In this document: positions 1 through 7,937 of the stretch, piece by piece | Layout: every line of letters starts with the position of its first letter | Position numbering within the stretch: the first letter of the stretch is position 1 | Source of the DNA: JAKSCF01 sp028279945 | GTDB lineage: Bacteria; Bacillota; Clostridia; Peptostreptococcales; JAAYPU01 | Length of the DNA: 22,321 bases | Assembly (NCBI GenBank): GCA_028279945.1 | Contig: JANQMT010000016.1 | Location: 1-22,321, forward strand | Reading direction: 5' to 3' | The notes under the pieces: model-generated | What the model was told of the DNA's origin: nothing | The model's input: the letters and a program-made list of their open reading frames with translations, nothing else | Databases searched by the model: none | Made by a program: the position numbers and the translations under genes

Positions 1-3
1 TTT

Positions 4-33
4 TTGAAAAAGATGAAATAATTGTTTTATAAT
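4..33 (+). promoter_or_regulatory. Candidate sigma-A promoter upstream of the DUF4321-maf operon
   Basis: TTGAAA at 4-9 and TATAAT at 28-33 are separated by 18 bp. This would start transcription near 40 and leave a leader of about 210 nt before the first gene at 253. The rest of 1-252 is very AT-rich; it holds a small hairpin (AAATGATT at 143-150 with AATCATTT at 157-164) and no supported gene. The promoter is inferred from the hexamers alone, and AT-rich DNA produces such matches by chance. Confidence 0.45.
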
Positions 34-252
34 GGAATAAAGTGTTTGTGTAGATTTAAATAAAAATTTGTTGAATTTTATAATATAAAAAGACAGATAT
101 TTTCAAGAATTTTAATAGTATATTATTTCCTATATGTATAAAAAATGATTATTTCGAATCATTTATATAGCTTGTAAATAAAGGTTTGAAATGTTAAACT
201 AAATGATAAGAATGCATAATTCGACATAAGCAATATAGGAGGGTGGAATATC

Positions 253-501
253 GTGAGGAGAAATACAAATGTTTTGGTTTTGATTATTTTCTTATTGGTA
301 GGATTAGTTGTAGGAAGTTTTCTTGGAGATCTTTTAAAAGGCACCATCAATTTATTCTCTCACAGCAAAACCATTGGCTTTGACCCTTTTACGCTTGATT
401 TGATTTTTATTCAGTTGACATTAGGATTTGAATTTACTATTAACTTGGCAACCGTAATTGGTCTTTTGATCGTGCTCATAATATATAGAAATATTAGGTG
501 A
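253..501 (+). CDS. Small DUF4321-type membrane protein
   Basis: An 82-residue protein with two hydrophobic stretches, roughly residues 7-28 and 50-77, separated by a short polar linker (GDLLKGTINLFSHSKTIGFD). It should be a two-pass inner membrane protein with no catalytic motif. Size, the GSFLGD-like motif after the first membrane segment and the position just before maf fit the uncharacterised DUF4321 family found at this place in clostridial genomes; this was recognised by pattern, not by search. The start is GTG, chosen for the AGGAGGG ribosome site at 237-243, nine bases upstream. Its stop codon forms part of the ribosome site of maf, six bases ahead of that start, so the two are probably translationally linked. 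The biochemical role is unknown. Confidence 0.75.
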   Translation: MRRNTNVLVLIIFLLVGLVVGSFLGDLLKGTINLFSHSKTIGFDPFTLDLIFIQLTLGFEFTINLATVIGLLIVLIIYRNIR

Positions 502-507
502 TGATTC

Positions 508-1080
508 TTGGAGAAAATAATATTAGCTTCTGCCTCCCCAAGGAGGAAGGAGATATTAGAAAAATATAATATTGAGTTTGATACGATTGTATCTGATGTA
601 GAAGAAAACTTTTCACAGGATTGTACAAAAGAGCAAATTCCCATGATGTTAGCTCTAAGAAAAGCATTAAATGTAGAAACCAAATGTACAAATGGTATTA
701 TTATTGCTGCAGACACTATTGTATATAAAAATGAAGTGCTGGGTAAACCAACCGATAGGGAAAATGCATTTAACATGCTTAGAAAATTAAGTGATGGCCG
801 GCATGAAGTTATAACAGGTGTAGCCGTCATCCGAGTAGGGACCTATGATAAAGTTGTTTTTTATGATACAACACAAGTTTTTTTTAAATCTCTAAGTGAT
901 AAGGATATCCATACATATATTGATACAGATGAAGTTTGGGATAAAGCAGGGGCGTATGCAATTCAAGGAAAAGGGGTAGAATTAATAGAAAAGATTGATG
1001 GGGATTATTATAATGTCATGGGCCTTCCCATTCATAAAGTTAAGCTTGTGTTAGATCAATATTTCACTATAAATGATTAG
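508..1080 (+). CDS. maf: Maf family nucleoside triphosphate pyrophosphatase
   Basis: A 190-residue, full-length Maf/YhdE-family protein. The family hydrolyses dTTP/UTP or modified NTPs to monophosphates as cytoplasmic house-cleaning, and Maf has been linked to septum inhibition in Bacillus. The N-terminal signature ASASPRRKEIL (residues 7-17), the AADTIVY motif near residue 70, LGKP, and the AIQGKG segment near residue 150 are all present. The start is TTG at 508, supported by AGGTGA at 496-501, which overlaps the stop of the previous gene; the next residues (EKIILASASPRR) match the usual Maf start. It lies before radC and mreB, the conserved order in many Firmicutes. The choice between dTTP/UTP and m7GTP-type substrate was not resolved. 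Confidence 0.93.
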   Translation: MEKIILASASPRRKEILEKYNIEFDTIVSDVEENFSQDCTKEQIPMMLALRKALNVETKCTNGIIIAADTIVYKNEVLGKPTDRENAFNMLRKLSDGRHEVITGVAVIRVGTYDKVVFYDTTQVFFKSLSDKDIHTYIDTDEVWDKAGAYAIQGKGVELIEKIDGDYYNVMGLPIHKVKLVLDQYFTIND

Positions 1081-1141
1081 AGATTAGGAATAGTTGTATT
1101 CTTACAGGATACCGGCTAAGGGGTAAAGGGGAGAACAAATA

Positions 1142-1837
1142 ATGTGTTTGACTTATAGTACAAGCATAAAGGAATTACCTATTGATGAACGGCCAAGAGA
1201 AAAATTGGTTCAATATGGGGTAGATGTGTTATCAAATTCTGAGCTTCTGGCAATATTGCTTAGAAGTGGTACGAAAGAAATGTCGGCTATAGAAGTTTCC
1301 AGTAAATTACTCTCTCTTGATTCAGAAGGTATATGCTATTTAGCAGACAGCACCATAGAAGAGTTGAGTCAGGTAAGAGGCATTGGTGTAGCAAAAGCAT
1401 GCCAAATACTTGCTGCCATAGAATTGGGCAAACGAATTGCAACAAAGCCAAAACAAAGGAAAATAAATGTTTCATCACCTAGAGAAGTTGCATACTTATT
1501 TATTGAAAAGATGCGATACTTTAAAAAGGAATTTTTTAAAGTGCTTTTACTAAATACAAAAAACGAAATCATAATGATAGATGAGGTGTCGGTAGGCAAT
1601 TTAAACAGTGCTATTGTACATCCAAGAGAAGTATTTACAAATGCTGTTAGAAAGAGTGCCTCATCAGTTATTTTGGTACATAACCATCCAAGTGGCAATC
1701 CAAACCCTAGTTCAGAAGATGTTGAGACAACAAAAAGATTAGTAGAAGCCGGCAGGATTTTAGGGATTGAAGTATTGGACCACTTAATTATTGGGGATGG
1801 TGAATATTTTAGTTTAAGAGAAAGTTCTATGATATAG
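1142..1837 (+). CDS. radC: RadC family JAB/MPN-domain protein
   Basis: A 231-residue RadC protein. Despite the historical name, a DNA repair role is not well established for the family. An N-terminal PIDERPREKL segment (residues 13-22) and helix-hairpin-helix region (VRGIGVAKA, about residues 79-87) precede a C-terminal JAB/MPN metalloprotease-like domain. The metal-binding signature is intact: H180-N-H182-P-S-G followed by S190/S191 and D193. The ATG at 1142 follows an AAGGGGAG-like ribosome site. It is probably co-transcribed with maf, 61 bp upstream. A palindromic repeat begins 8 bp after the stop and separates it from mreB. Confidence 0.93.
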   Translation: MCLTYSTSIKELPIDERPREKLVQYGVDVLSNSELLAILLRSGTKEMSAIEVSSKLLSLDSEGICYLADSTIEELSQVRGIGVAKACQILAAIELGKRIATKPKQRKINVSSPREVAYLFIEKMRYFKKEFFKVLLLNTKNEIIMIDEVSVGNLNSAIVHPREVFTNAVRKSASSVILVHNHPSGNPNPSSEDVETTKRLVEAGRILGIEVLDHLIIGDGEYFSLRESSMI

Positions 1838-1845
1838 TACTATAT

Positions 1846-1900
1846 CCATATTATTCACGATAAACTACCTTTTTAGTAGTTTCCATGAATAATCTGGGTT
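1846..1900. repeat. Dispersed palindromic repeat, copy 1 (radC/mreB gap)
   Basis: This is an imperfect palindrome. Outer arm TTATTCA (1851-1857) faces TGAATAA (1886-1892). An inner hairpin pairs AAACTAC (1862-1868) with GTAGTTT (1876-1882). The right half, 1876-1900, is identical over 25 bp to 17940-17964 in copy 3. The element ends in GGGTT just before the ribosome site of mreB. It has no T-run, so it is not a standard intrinsic terminator. Confidence 0.8.
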
Positions 1901-1919
1901 AAAGCTGAAAGGAGCAAAA

Positions 1920-2960
1920 ATGGGATTCTTTAATTTTATGAATAAAGATATTGGTGTAGACTTAGGAACCGCAAATACATTGGTTTTTGTTAAAGGACAA
2001 GGCGTCACGGTAAGAGAGCCGTCTGTCGTAGCGATAGATGAAAATAGCGGACAAATCCTTGCAGTTGGTAATGAAGCCAAAATGATGATTGGAAGGACAC
2101 CTGGAAATATTAAAGCTATCAGACCTCTCAAAGATGGGGTTATTGCTGATTTTGATATTACACAAACCATGCTGAAGCATTTAATCGGTGCCACCACTAC
2201 GACGTCTTTTCTCATAAGACCAAGAGTAATTGTTGGTGTGCCATCAGGTGTTACAGATGTTGAAAGGCGTGCTTTTGAAGAAGCTACATATAAGGCTGGA
2301 GCAAAAGAAGTTTTTTTACTGGAGGAGCCAATGGCTGCAGCTATTGGAGCGGGGCTGCCCGTAGAAGAGCCAAGAGGGAGTATGATTGTAGACATTGGTG
2401 GTGGAACTACGGATATAGCTGTTATTTCTTTAGGAGGCATTGTAAACAGTGTTTCTTTAAGAGTCGGCGGAGATAAAATGGATGAGGCCATTATTCACTA
2501 TGTCAAACGAAATTTTAACATGTTAATTGGAGAAAGAACTGCTGAAGACATTAAAATGAAAATTGGATGTGCTTTCCCCGTAGATACAGAAAAAGAGGAC
2601 ATCAAAAGCATGGAGATAAGAGGTCGTGACGTGGTTTCGGGATTACCAAGGACGGTTAGTTTTACATCAACTGAAATTATGCATTCCTTAGAAGAACCTG
2701 TACAAGCCATTGTTAATGGTGTAAGAAATACCCTTGAAAATGCGCCGCCTGAACTTTCAGCAGATATTATTGAAAGTGGTATTGTGCTGGCAGGCGGAGG
2801 GGCTTTACTGACAGGTTTAGACAAGCTCATCTATGAAGAAACCGGAATAAAGGTCATTATTGCAGAGGATCCATTGGAATGCGTTGCTTTAGGAACAGGA
2901 ATCAGTGTTGAGCACATAGAACGAATAAAAAAAATGGGTACACAAGTGAGAAAATATTAA
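1920..2960 (+). CDS. mreB: Rod shape-determining protein MreB
   Basis: A 346-residue bacterial actin of usual length that polymerises under the membrane and orients the elongasome (MreC, MreD, PBP2, RodA). The phosphate-1 motif VDLGTANTLV starts at residue 13, the phosphate-2 motif DIGGGTTDIAV is near residue 159, and the adenosine motif AGGGALLTGL is near residue 292. The short N-terminal GFFNFM segment before the fold is compatible with membrane contact. The ATG follows GAAAGGAG with good spacing. It is the first gene of mreBCD; a palindromic repeat occupies the 82-bp gap to radC, so a promoter or processing site could lie there. Confidence 0.97.
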   Translation: MGFFNFMNKDIGVDLGTANTLVFVKGQGVTVREPSVVAIDENSGQILAVGNEAKMMIGRTPGNIKAIRPLKDGVIADFDITQTMLKHLIGATTTTSFLIRPRVIVGVPSGVTDVERRAFEEATYKAGAKEVFLLEEPMAAAIGAGLPVEEPRGSMIVDIGGGTTDIAVISLGGIVNSVSLRVGGDKMDEAIIHYVKRNFNMLIGERTAEDIKMKIGCAFPVDTEKEDIKSMEIRGRDVVSGLPRTVSFTSTEIMHSLEEPVQAIVNGVRNTLENAPPELSADIIESGIVLAGGGALLTGLDKLIYEETGIKVIIAEDPLECVALGTGISVEHIERIKKMGTQVRKY

Positions 2961-2975
2961 GAAGTGGTGTTGGCT

Positions 2976-3797
2976 ATGAGGTGGATAAGTAGACATAAGA
3001 AGTTAATGATAGTAACAATGGTTACTATCCTTCTTATTATTGTTATGTCTGTTTCGTACTTGAATGATTACAGTACAACTGATCCGGAAAAGAAAATAGG
3101 GAATATTATCACATTATTTCAAGAACCTTTTGTTAAAGCTGGAAATGGCTTAAACAAAGGAATATCAGGCATATTTAGATTTAAGGCAGTCATAACAGAG
3201 AATGAAAAGTTGAAAGAAGAAATTTCTATATTAAAAAATGAGATTATCAACTTGCAGCTTAAAAGAAATGAATTAGAAGAGTTGAAACAACTTGAAGCTG
3301 CATTAAATTACGCTAATGTTAACCAAGATGTTACATTTATTACAGGCAATGTCATAGCAAAAGACGGTACCAATTGGTTTAATACGTTTACCATCAATAT
3401 AGGTGAAGATGATGGCTTAACCCCAAATTGCATTGCATTAAATGGCGATGGATTAATTGGAAGAGTGTTTGAAGTTGGTAATAATTGGTCAAAGATTGTT
3501 GCAATAGTAGATGACAGTCATTCTGTCAGTTTTAGAATAACCCGTGATACAAAATATATTGGTGTTGTAGATGGAGACGGCCAAGGCAGCTTACATGGCT
3601 ATCTTATGGATCCCAATGCAGATGTTTTAACCGGCGATGAGATTATTACATCAGGGCTGGGAATTTTTCCGGAAGGTATACCTATTGGTACGGTTGAAGA
3701 AGTGATAAAAGACGAAAATAAATTGTTAAAAACAGTAAAGGTAAAACCTTACGTATACTTTAAAAATATTGACAAAGTATTGGTCATCAAATATTAA
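2976..3797 (+). CDS. mreC: Rod shape-determining protein MreC
   Basis: This protein scaffolds the elongasome from the outer face of the membrane and activates PBP2. It has a short basic N-terminus (RWISRHKK), one membrane helix at about residues 9-28, a coiled coil at about residues 65-108 (ENEKLKEEISIL onward), and the two-barrel periplasmic-type domain containing GNVIAKDGTNWF and GLGIFPEGIPIG. From the ATG at 2976 it is 273 residues; in-frame GTG codons at 2964 and 2967 would add four. I prefer ATG because AAGTGGTG lies at ribosome-site distance and the basic residues then begin the protein. It follows mreB by about 15 bp. The stop codon runs into repeat copy 2. Confidence 0.94.
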   Translation: MRWISRHKKLMIVTMVTILLIIVMSVSYLNDYSTTDPEKKIGNIITLFQEPFVKAGNGLNKGISGIFRFKAVITENEKLKEEISILKNEIINLQLKRNELEELKQLEAALNYANVNQDVTFITGNVIAKDGTNWFNTFTINIGEDDGLTPNCIALNGDGLIGRVFEVGNNWSKIVAIVDDSHSVSFRITRDTKYIGVVDGDGQGSLHGYLMDPNADVLTGDEIITSGLGIFPEGIPIGTVEEVIKDENKLLKTVKVKPYVYFKNIDKVLVIKY

Positions 3798-3842
3798 ACC
3801 CATATTATTCATAAACTAAAAAAATTTTGAATAATGTAGGTT
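3797..3842. repeat. Dispersed palindromic repeat, copy 2 (mreC/mreD gap)
   Basis: The left arm AACCCATATTATTCA begins at 3797, on the last base of the mreC stop. The right arm TGAATAATGTAGGTT ends at 3842. The arms are 15 nt with two mismatches. The outer sequence matches the left arm of copy 1 (CCATATTATTCA). The central part is shorter and AT-only. It sits inside the mre operon, directly before the mreD ribosome site. Confidence 0.75.
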
Positions 3843-3864
3843 AAAGAAAGGTAAACGATGTTTT

Positions 3865-4353
3865 ATGAATTACCTGATATTTTTTGGTGTTTTTTTTATT
3901 AATTTTATTTTGCAGACCACTGTATTCCGGTTTTTTGAAATAATGAATGTCATTCCCAATACAACTTTGGTTTTGGTTATAATTGTTTCTTTTCTTTGCA
4001 AAGAACGGTATGGTATTATATATGGTATTGTTTTTGGATTGCTTCAAGATATTTTTTTTGGAGAAATTATAGGGGTAGCGGCTTTTATTTATTTTACTAT
4101 CGGTATAGTGGTTAATGATATAAAAGGATACATCTATAAAGACACTGTATTCTCATCTATTTTGATAACTGCTATAAGCGTTACGTATTATCACTTTGCC
4201 TATTGGCTTCTGATGAGACTTTTTGATATGAATATCAGTTTTATGTATATATTAACAAATGTATATGTTATTGAAATATTTTATGATATCCTTGTGGGTG
4301 TTATTATTTATAAAATTTTGTTTAATAAATTATATACTTACAAATATAAATAA
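3865..4353 (+). CDS. mreD: Rod shape-determining protein MreD
   Basis: A 162-residue, highly hydrophobic protein with about five membrane segments, the usual size and topology of MreD, the membrane partner of MreC in the elongasome. Assignment rests on topology, the GLLQDIFFGEIIG segment (about residues 55-67, typical of MreD) and position between mreC and PBP2. The ATG at 3865 is 13 nt from the best ribosome site (AAAGAAAGG), which is long. A closer ATG at 3858 is in another frame and opens only a 14-codon ORF ending at 3902. No better in-frame start exists, so 3865 is kept. The gene stops 15 bp before PBP2. Confidence 0.9.
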   Translation: MNYLIFFGVFFINFILQTTVFRFFEIMNVIPNTTLVLVIIVSFLCKERYGIIYGIVFGLLQDIFFGEIIGVAAFIYFTIGIVVNDIKGYIYKDTVFSSILITAISVTYYHFAYWLLMRLFDMNISFMYILTNVYVIEIFYDILVGVIIYKILFNKLYTYKYK

Positions 4354-4368
4354 GATAGGAAGATAAAA

Positions 4369-7125
4369 ATGAACAATTGGTTAAAAGACAGAAACAATCA
4401 AATAATGATGTTCATTATTTTTTTGATGAGTGTTTTAGTCATCAGACTTTTTTCTCTTACCATTGTACAAGGGCAAGAGTGGAGAGATGAATCAGATAAT
4501 ATAAGAGTCAGGCAGATTTATACTTCTGCTCCCAGAGGAGAAATCAGAGACAGATATGGTCGTGTCTTGGCTGGGAATAAACCCAGTTTTGTAGTACAAA
4601 TCGTTAGAAATAATTTGATCGATGAAAAAATCAATGATATCGCTATTGATTTATTGAGCATACTGGAAAATAACGGCGACGAATATGTAGATAATTTTCC
4701 TATTCATATAGAGAATGGTGAGTTTTACTATACTTATCAAAAAAGTATAGAGAAATGGTTATTATCACAAGACTTGAATATGGAATACTCTGCAGAGGAA
4801 GCATTTATTGAATTGAAAAATAGATACGGTATCGGTGAGGATGTTGATAAATATGATGCACAGATAGAACTTCAAAACCAACACGGCGTTTTTCCTCCGA
4901 TTTCCGTCAAACATATGAAATATTTGCAGGATTTAGAAAAAGATATTTTCTTGGGAAAATACGATTTGGAGTTAGATTTAAGTGCTGAAGAAACATTTTA
5001 TAAATTTAGAGAGAAATTTGAACTGGAAGATGCATATAATGATAGTGAAGCAAGAAAAATTATGGTTATTCGTAATGAGCTTGTCTCTCAAGGCTATAGA
5101 AAATTTAATCCGGTTAAGTTAGCGGTAGGTGTTTCAGAGCAAACCACTATAACTTTGGAAGAGAAAAGAAGAGATTTACCGGGTATTGAAGTAGTGGTTG
5201 AACCCATTCGATATTATCCTTATGGAAGCTTGGCAGCACACGTCTTAGGATATTTAGGGAAAATATCCGAAAGTGAAAAAGAAAAATATGTTAAAGAGTT
5301 AGGATATTTAGCTTCTGATTTTATAGGAAAAGAGGGTATAGAAAAGGCCGGTGAATCTTCTTTGAAAGGGATAGATGGTGTAACCCAAGTAGAAGTAGAT
5401 GCTTCAGGCAGGCTTATCAAAGTCATTGAAGAATCCACACCTCAAAAAGGAAAGAATATTTATTTAACCATAGATGCGAAACTGCAGGAAGTTGCAGAAG
5501 ATGCTTTGCTCCAAGCATTAAACGAGATTCAAGCTGGGGGCGAGTTTCAAAGCAAGTTCGGTAATTATAACTATCGTGAGTCCTTCCCAAACGCTAATGC
5601 CGGTGCAGTGGTTGCGTTGGATGTAAAAAGTGGTGATGTATTGGCTATGGTCAGTTATCCAGCTTTTGATCCCAACTTGTTTGCTTTAGGAATATCAGAA
5701 AAAAATTGGAATAGTTTGCAAGATAAAAATCCTAGAGATCCATTATCTCCTATTCCGTTATTTAATATTGCTACAAGGACTGCAGTGCAGCCTGGCTCAA
5801 CTTTAAAGATGCTGGTAGGGCTGGCGGCTATGGAAAGCGGTTTGGACGCAAATACCAGATTTTATGATGGAGGCGTTATCCGTTTAGGAGATAAACTTTT
5901 TAGGTGTAACTTATGGAAAAACAGAAGAGCAAGTCATGGGTATGTTAACTTAATGGACGCAATAGAAGTTTCATGCAATTATTATTTTTATGATATTATG
6001 TCCGCATATGATTACTATAGGGCCAAGCCTATTCCTATTGATATGACAATAAATGATGTCATGGATTTGGTTTCAAAGTTTGGATTAGGAGAGAGAACAG
6101 GAATAGAAATACCTGAAGCTTATGTGGGAGTACCTAGTGAAGAGAAAAAAATAGCGGTTACAAAATCCAGTTTAAAAAATAAACTTAAATCTAGAGGCGC
6201 TTATTATTTTGGAACAGAAATTGTATCAGATGAAGCACTATTTGAAGAAAAGATGAATACCATTGTAAGTTGGGCTGAAGAGAATCCAAGTAGAAATGAA
6301 CTTATAAAAAGATTAAAGGACGTTGGAACATTACCTGAGAAGATATATGAATTGGCTGACTTGATCAAATATTCATATTTCAATATGGCAAGTTGGGGAA
6401 CCGGTGACATGTTGAACCTTGCCATTGGACAAGGGGAACATGCCTATACACCCCTTCAAATGGCAAACTATACTGCCACCTTAGTTAATGGTGGATATAA
6501 GAATGAAATCACCTTAATTAAAGGGGTTGAGGATTCTATAGATGAAGAGGTTGAAGATGATACATTAGGATATCAAATCGATTTGAACTACCCTTCAAAT
6601 TTAGAATATATTAAAATCGGTATGAACCGTGTAGCTTCAGGGTCAAGAGGAACAGCAAGAGGTGTATTTGGCAGCTTTGATATACAAATTGGAGGGAAAA
6701 CAGGTACTGCTGAAAGGTCCGGTAAAATTCAACCGGTAGATGAGGTAGAATACATCAAAAAGTATCTGAAATGGATAAATCCAAGGATTAGTTTTGTGCA
6801 AGTAGAACAAGAGATGAATCGACTACTAGCTGAATATCCTGAAAATTATAGTAAAACAAGAGCTGTACGCAAAGCAGTAATCAACTTAAGCGGCGGAAGA
6901 GTAACGGAAAAGACTCTAGATGCTTATAAACCAGATTATGAAGATTTTGCATGGTTTGTTTCTTTTGCACCATATGATGAGCCTGAAATAGCAGTGGCAG
7001 TTTTAATATTTCAGGGAGGGCATGGTGGCTATGCGGCTCCCGTAGCAAAAGAAGTTATAGCAGAATACTTAGGCTTGAATGATGAGTATAGTGAGTTTAG
7101 CTTAGAAAACCATTATACCGAATGA
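4369..7125 (+). CDS. mrdA: Penicillin-binding protein 2, elongasome transpeptidase
   Basis: A class B PBP that crosslinks peptidoglycan made by RodA. It has one N-terminal membrane helix (about residues 11-31), the pedestal/dimerisation domain with the APRGEIRDRYGRVLA motif near residue 60, and the transpeptidase domain. All three active-site motifs are present: STLK with nucleophile S477 and K480, SCN at 535-537, and KTG at 777-779. At 918 residues it is far longer than typical PBP2 (about 600-700). Extra sequence lies in the pedestal (about 100-240, with two similar SAEE segments), between SCN and KTG (about 590-670), and after KTG (about 786-850). It follows mreD closely and precedes minD by 22 bp, so it is clearly in the operon. 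The large insertions fit a clostridial PBP2 rather than a fusion. Confidence 0.95.
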   Translation: MNNWLKDRNNQIMMFIIFLMSVLVIRLFSLTIVQGQEWRDESDNIRVRQIYTSAPRGEIRDRYGRVLAGNKPSFVVQIVRNNLIDEKINDIAIDLLSILENNGDEYVDNFPIHIENGEFYYTYQKSIEKWLLSQDLNMEYSAEEAFIELKNRYGIGEDVDKYDAQIELQNQHGVFPPISVKHMKYLQDLEKDIFLGKYDLELDLSAEETFYKFREKFELEDAYNDSEARKIMVIRNELVSQGYRKFNPVKLAVGVSEQTTITLEEKRRDLPGIEVVVEPIRYYPYGSLAAHVLGYLGKISESEKEKYVKELGYLASDFIGKEGIEKAGESSLKGIDGVTQVEVDASGRLIKVIEESTPQKGKNIYLTIDAKLQEVAEDALLQALNEIQAGGEFQSKFGNYNYRESFPNANAGAVVALDVKSGDVLAMVSYPAFDPNLFALGISEKNWNSLQDKNPRDPLSPIPLFNIATRTAVQPGSTLKMLVGLAAMESGLDANTRFYDGGVIRLGDKLFRCNLWKNRRASHGYVNLMDAIEVSCNYYFYDIMSAYDYYRAKPIPIDMTINDVMDLVSKFGLGERTGIEIPEAYVGVPSEEKKIAVTKSSLKNKLKSRGAYYFGTEIVSDEALFEEKMNTIVSWAEENPSRNELIKRLKDVGTLPEKIYELADLIKYSYFNMASWGTGDMLNLAIGQGEHAYTPLQMANYTATLVNGGYKNEITLIKGVEDSIDEEVEDDTLGYQIDLNYPSNLEYIKIGMNRVASGSRGTARGVFGSFDIQIGGKTGTAERSGKIQPVDEVEYIKKYLKWINPRISFVQVEQEMNRLLAEYPENYSKTRAVRKAVINLSGGRVTEKTLDAYKPDYEDFAWFVSFAPYDEPEIAVAVLIFQGGHGGYAAPVAKEVIAEYLGLNDEYSEFSLENHYTE

Positions 7126-7147
7126 TGAACATATTGGAGGGATTTTT

Positions 7148-7903
7148 GTGGGAGAAGCATTAGCAATTGTATCTGGAAAAGGTGGTGTTGGTAAGACAAC
7201 CATAGCTGCCAATCTTGGTACGGCATTAGCCCTTTTAGGCAAGAAAGTAGTGGTTTTGGACACGGATGTTGGACTAAGGAACCTAGATGTGGCACTTGGA
7301 ATGGAAAATAAAATTGTATATGACATGGTAGATGTTTTAGAAGGCGTATGTAGAATTCGGCAAGCGCTTATTAAAGATAAAAGATTTGAAGGGCTTTATT
7401 TGATGTCGTCTTCTCAAATGAGAGATAAAAATACAATAAGCCCTACCCAAATGAAAGTCTTATGCGGTAAGCTGAAGGAGAAATATGATTATGTCATTAT
7501 TGATGCGCCTCCGGGTATTGAAATTGGATATCAAAATGCCATTGCCGGAGCAGATGCAGTTCTTTTAGTCACTACTCCTGAAATTGCAACCATAAGAGAT
7601 GCGGATAAGGTTTTAAAAGATGTTCAAAGTAAAGGCATATCTCGTACGATGTTAATCATTAATAAAAATAGATCCGACTTAATTATCAAAGGTATTTTAC
7701 CGGGCATTGACCAGATTATTCATACATTAAAAACAGATATTATTGGGATAGTACCAAATGACGATAATGTGTTCATTTCCATGAATTGCGGTGTTCCAAT
7801 AGCGTCAAAGATAGATTCAACGTTTAATAAAGTGTTCTCCGAAATGGCAAGTAGAATTGCAGGAGAACAAATTCCTTTGTTTAATAAGGCAACAGGAGAA
7901 TAG
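7148..7903 (+). CDS. minD: MinD-like ParA/MinD ATPase, apparently lacking the membrane-targeting tail
   Basis: A 251-residue deviant Walker A ATPase. KGGVGKTT starts at K11, with signature K11 and K16. DTDVGLRNLDVALG follows at about residues 38-51 and IDAPPGIE is the Walker B region. TTPEIATIRDADK matches the MinD nucleotide-site loop, so identity as MinD is good. Canonical MinD ends in an amphipathic helix that binds membrane after a GE-x-(V/I)-P segment. Here GEQIPL is followed only by FNKATGE and the stop, and readthrough gives no such helix. The start is GTG with GGAGGG upstream. No minC precedes it (PBP2 is 22 bp away) and no minE follows (rodA is convergent). It probably acts at the membrane or septum, but the mode is uncertain. 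Confidence 0.9.
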   Translation: MGEALAIVSGKGGVGKTTIAANLGTALALLGKKVVVLDTDVGLRNLDVALGMENKIVYDMVDVLEGVCRIRQALIKDKRFEGLYLMSSSQMRDKNTISPTQMKVLCGKLKEKYDYVIIDAPPGIEIGYQNAIAGADAVLLVTTPEIATIRDADKVLKDVQSKGISRTMLIINKNRSDLIIKGILPGIDQIIHTLKTDIIGIVPNDDNVFISMNCGVPIASKIDSTFNKVFSEMASRIAGEQIPLFNKATGE

Positions 7904-7937
7904 TTGTATACAAAGTATTTTGTCTTCAGTATGGCAG

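Noticed and set aside
411..830. 139-codon minus-strand frame opposite the first gene and maf
   Set aside because: It overlaps two supported genes on the other strand, with no ribosome site and no recognisable domain.
1865..2491. 208-codon open frame on the minus strand opposite mreB
   Set aside because: It lies wholly opposite a clearly conserved gene, has no ribosome site, and its residue pattern (rich in S, P and T) is typical of an antisense shadow.
7711..7724. Fourth copy of the palindromic repeat inside minD (CCAGATTATTCATA)
   Set aside because: Only one 14-base arm matches, the inverted arm is missing, and it reads as normal minD codons (DQIIH). Probably chance in AT-rich DNA, though a decayed copy cannot be excluded.
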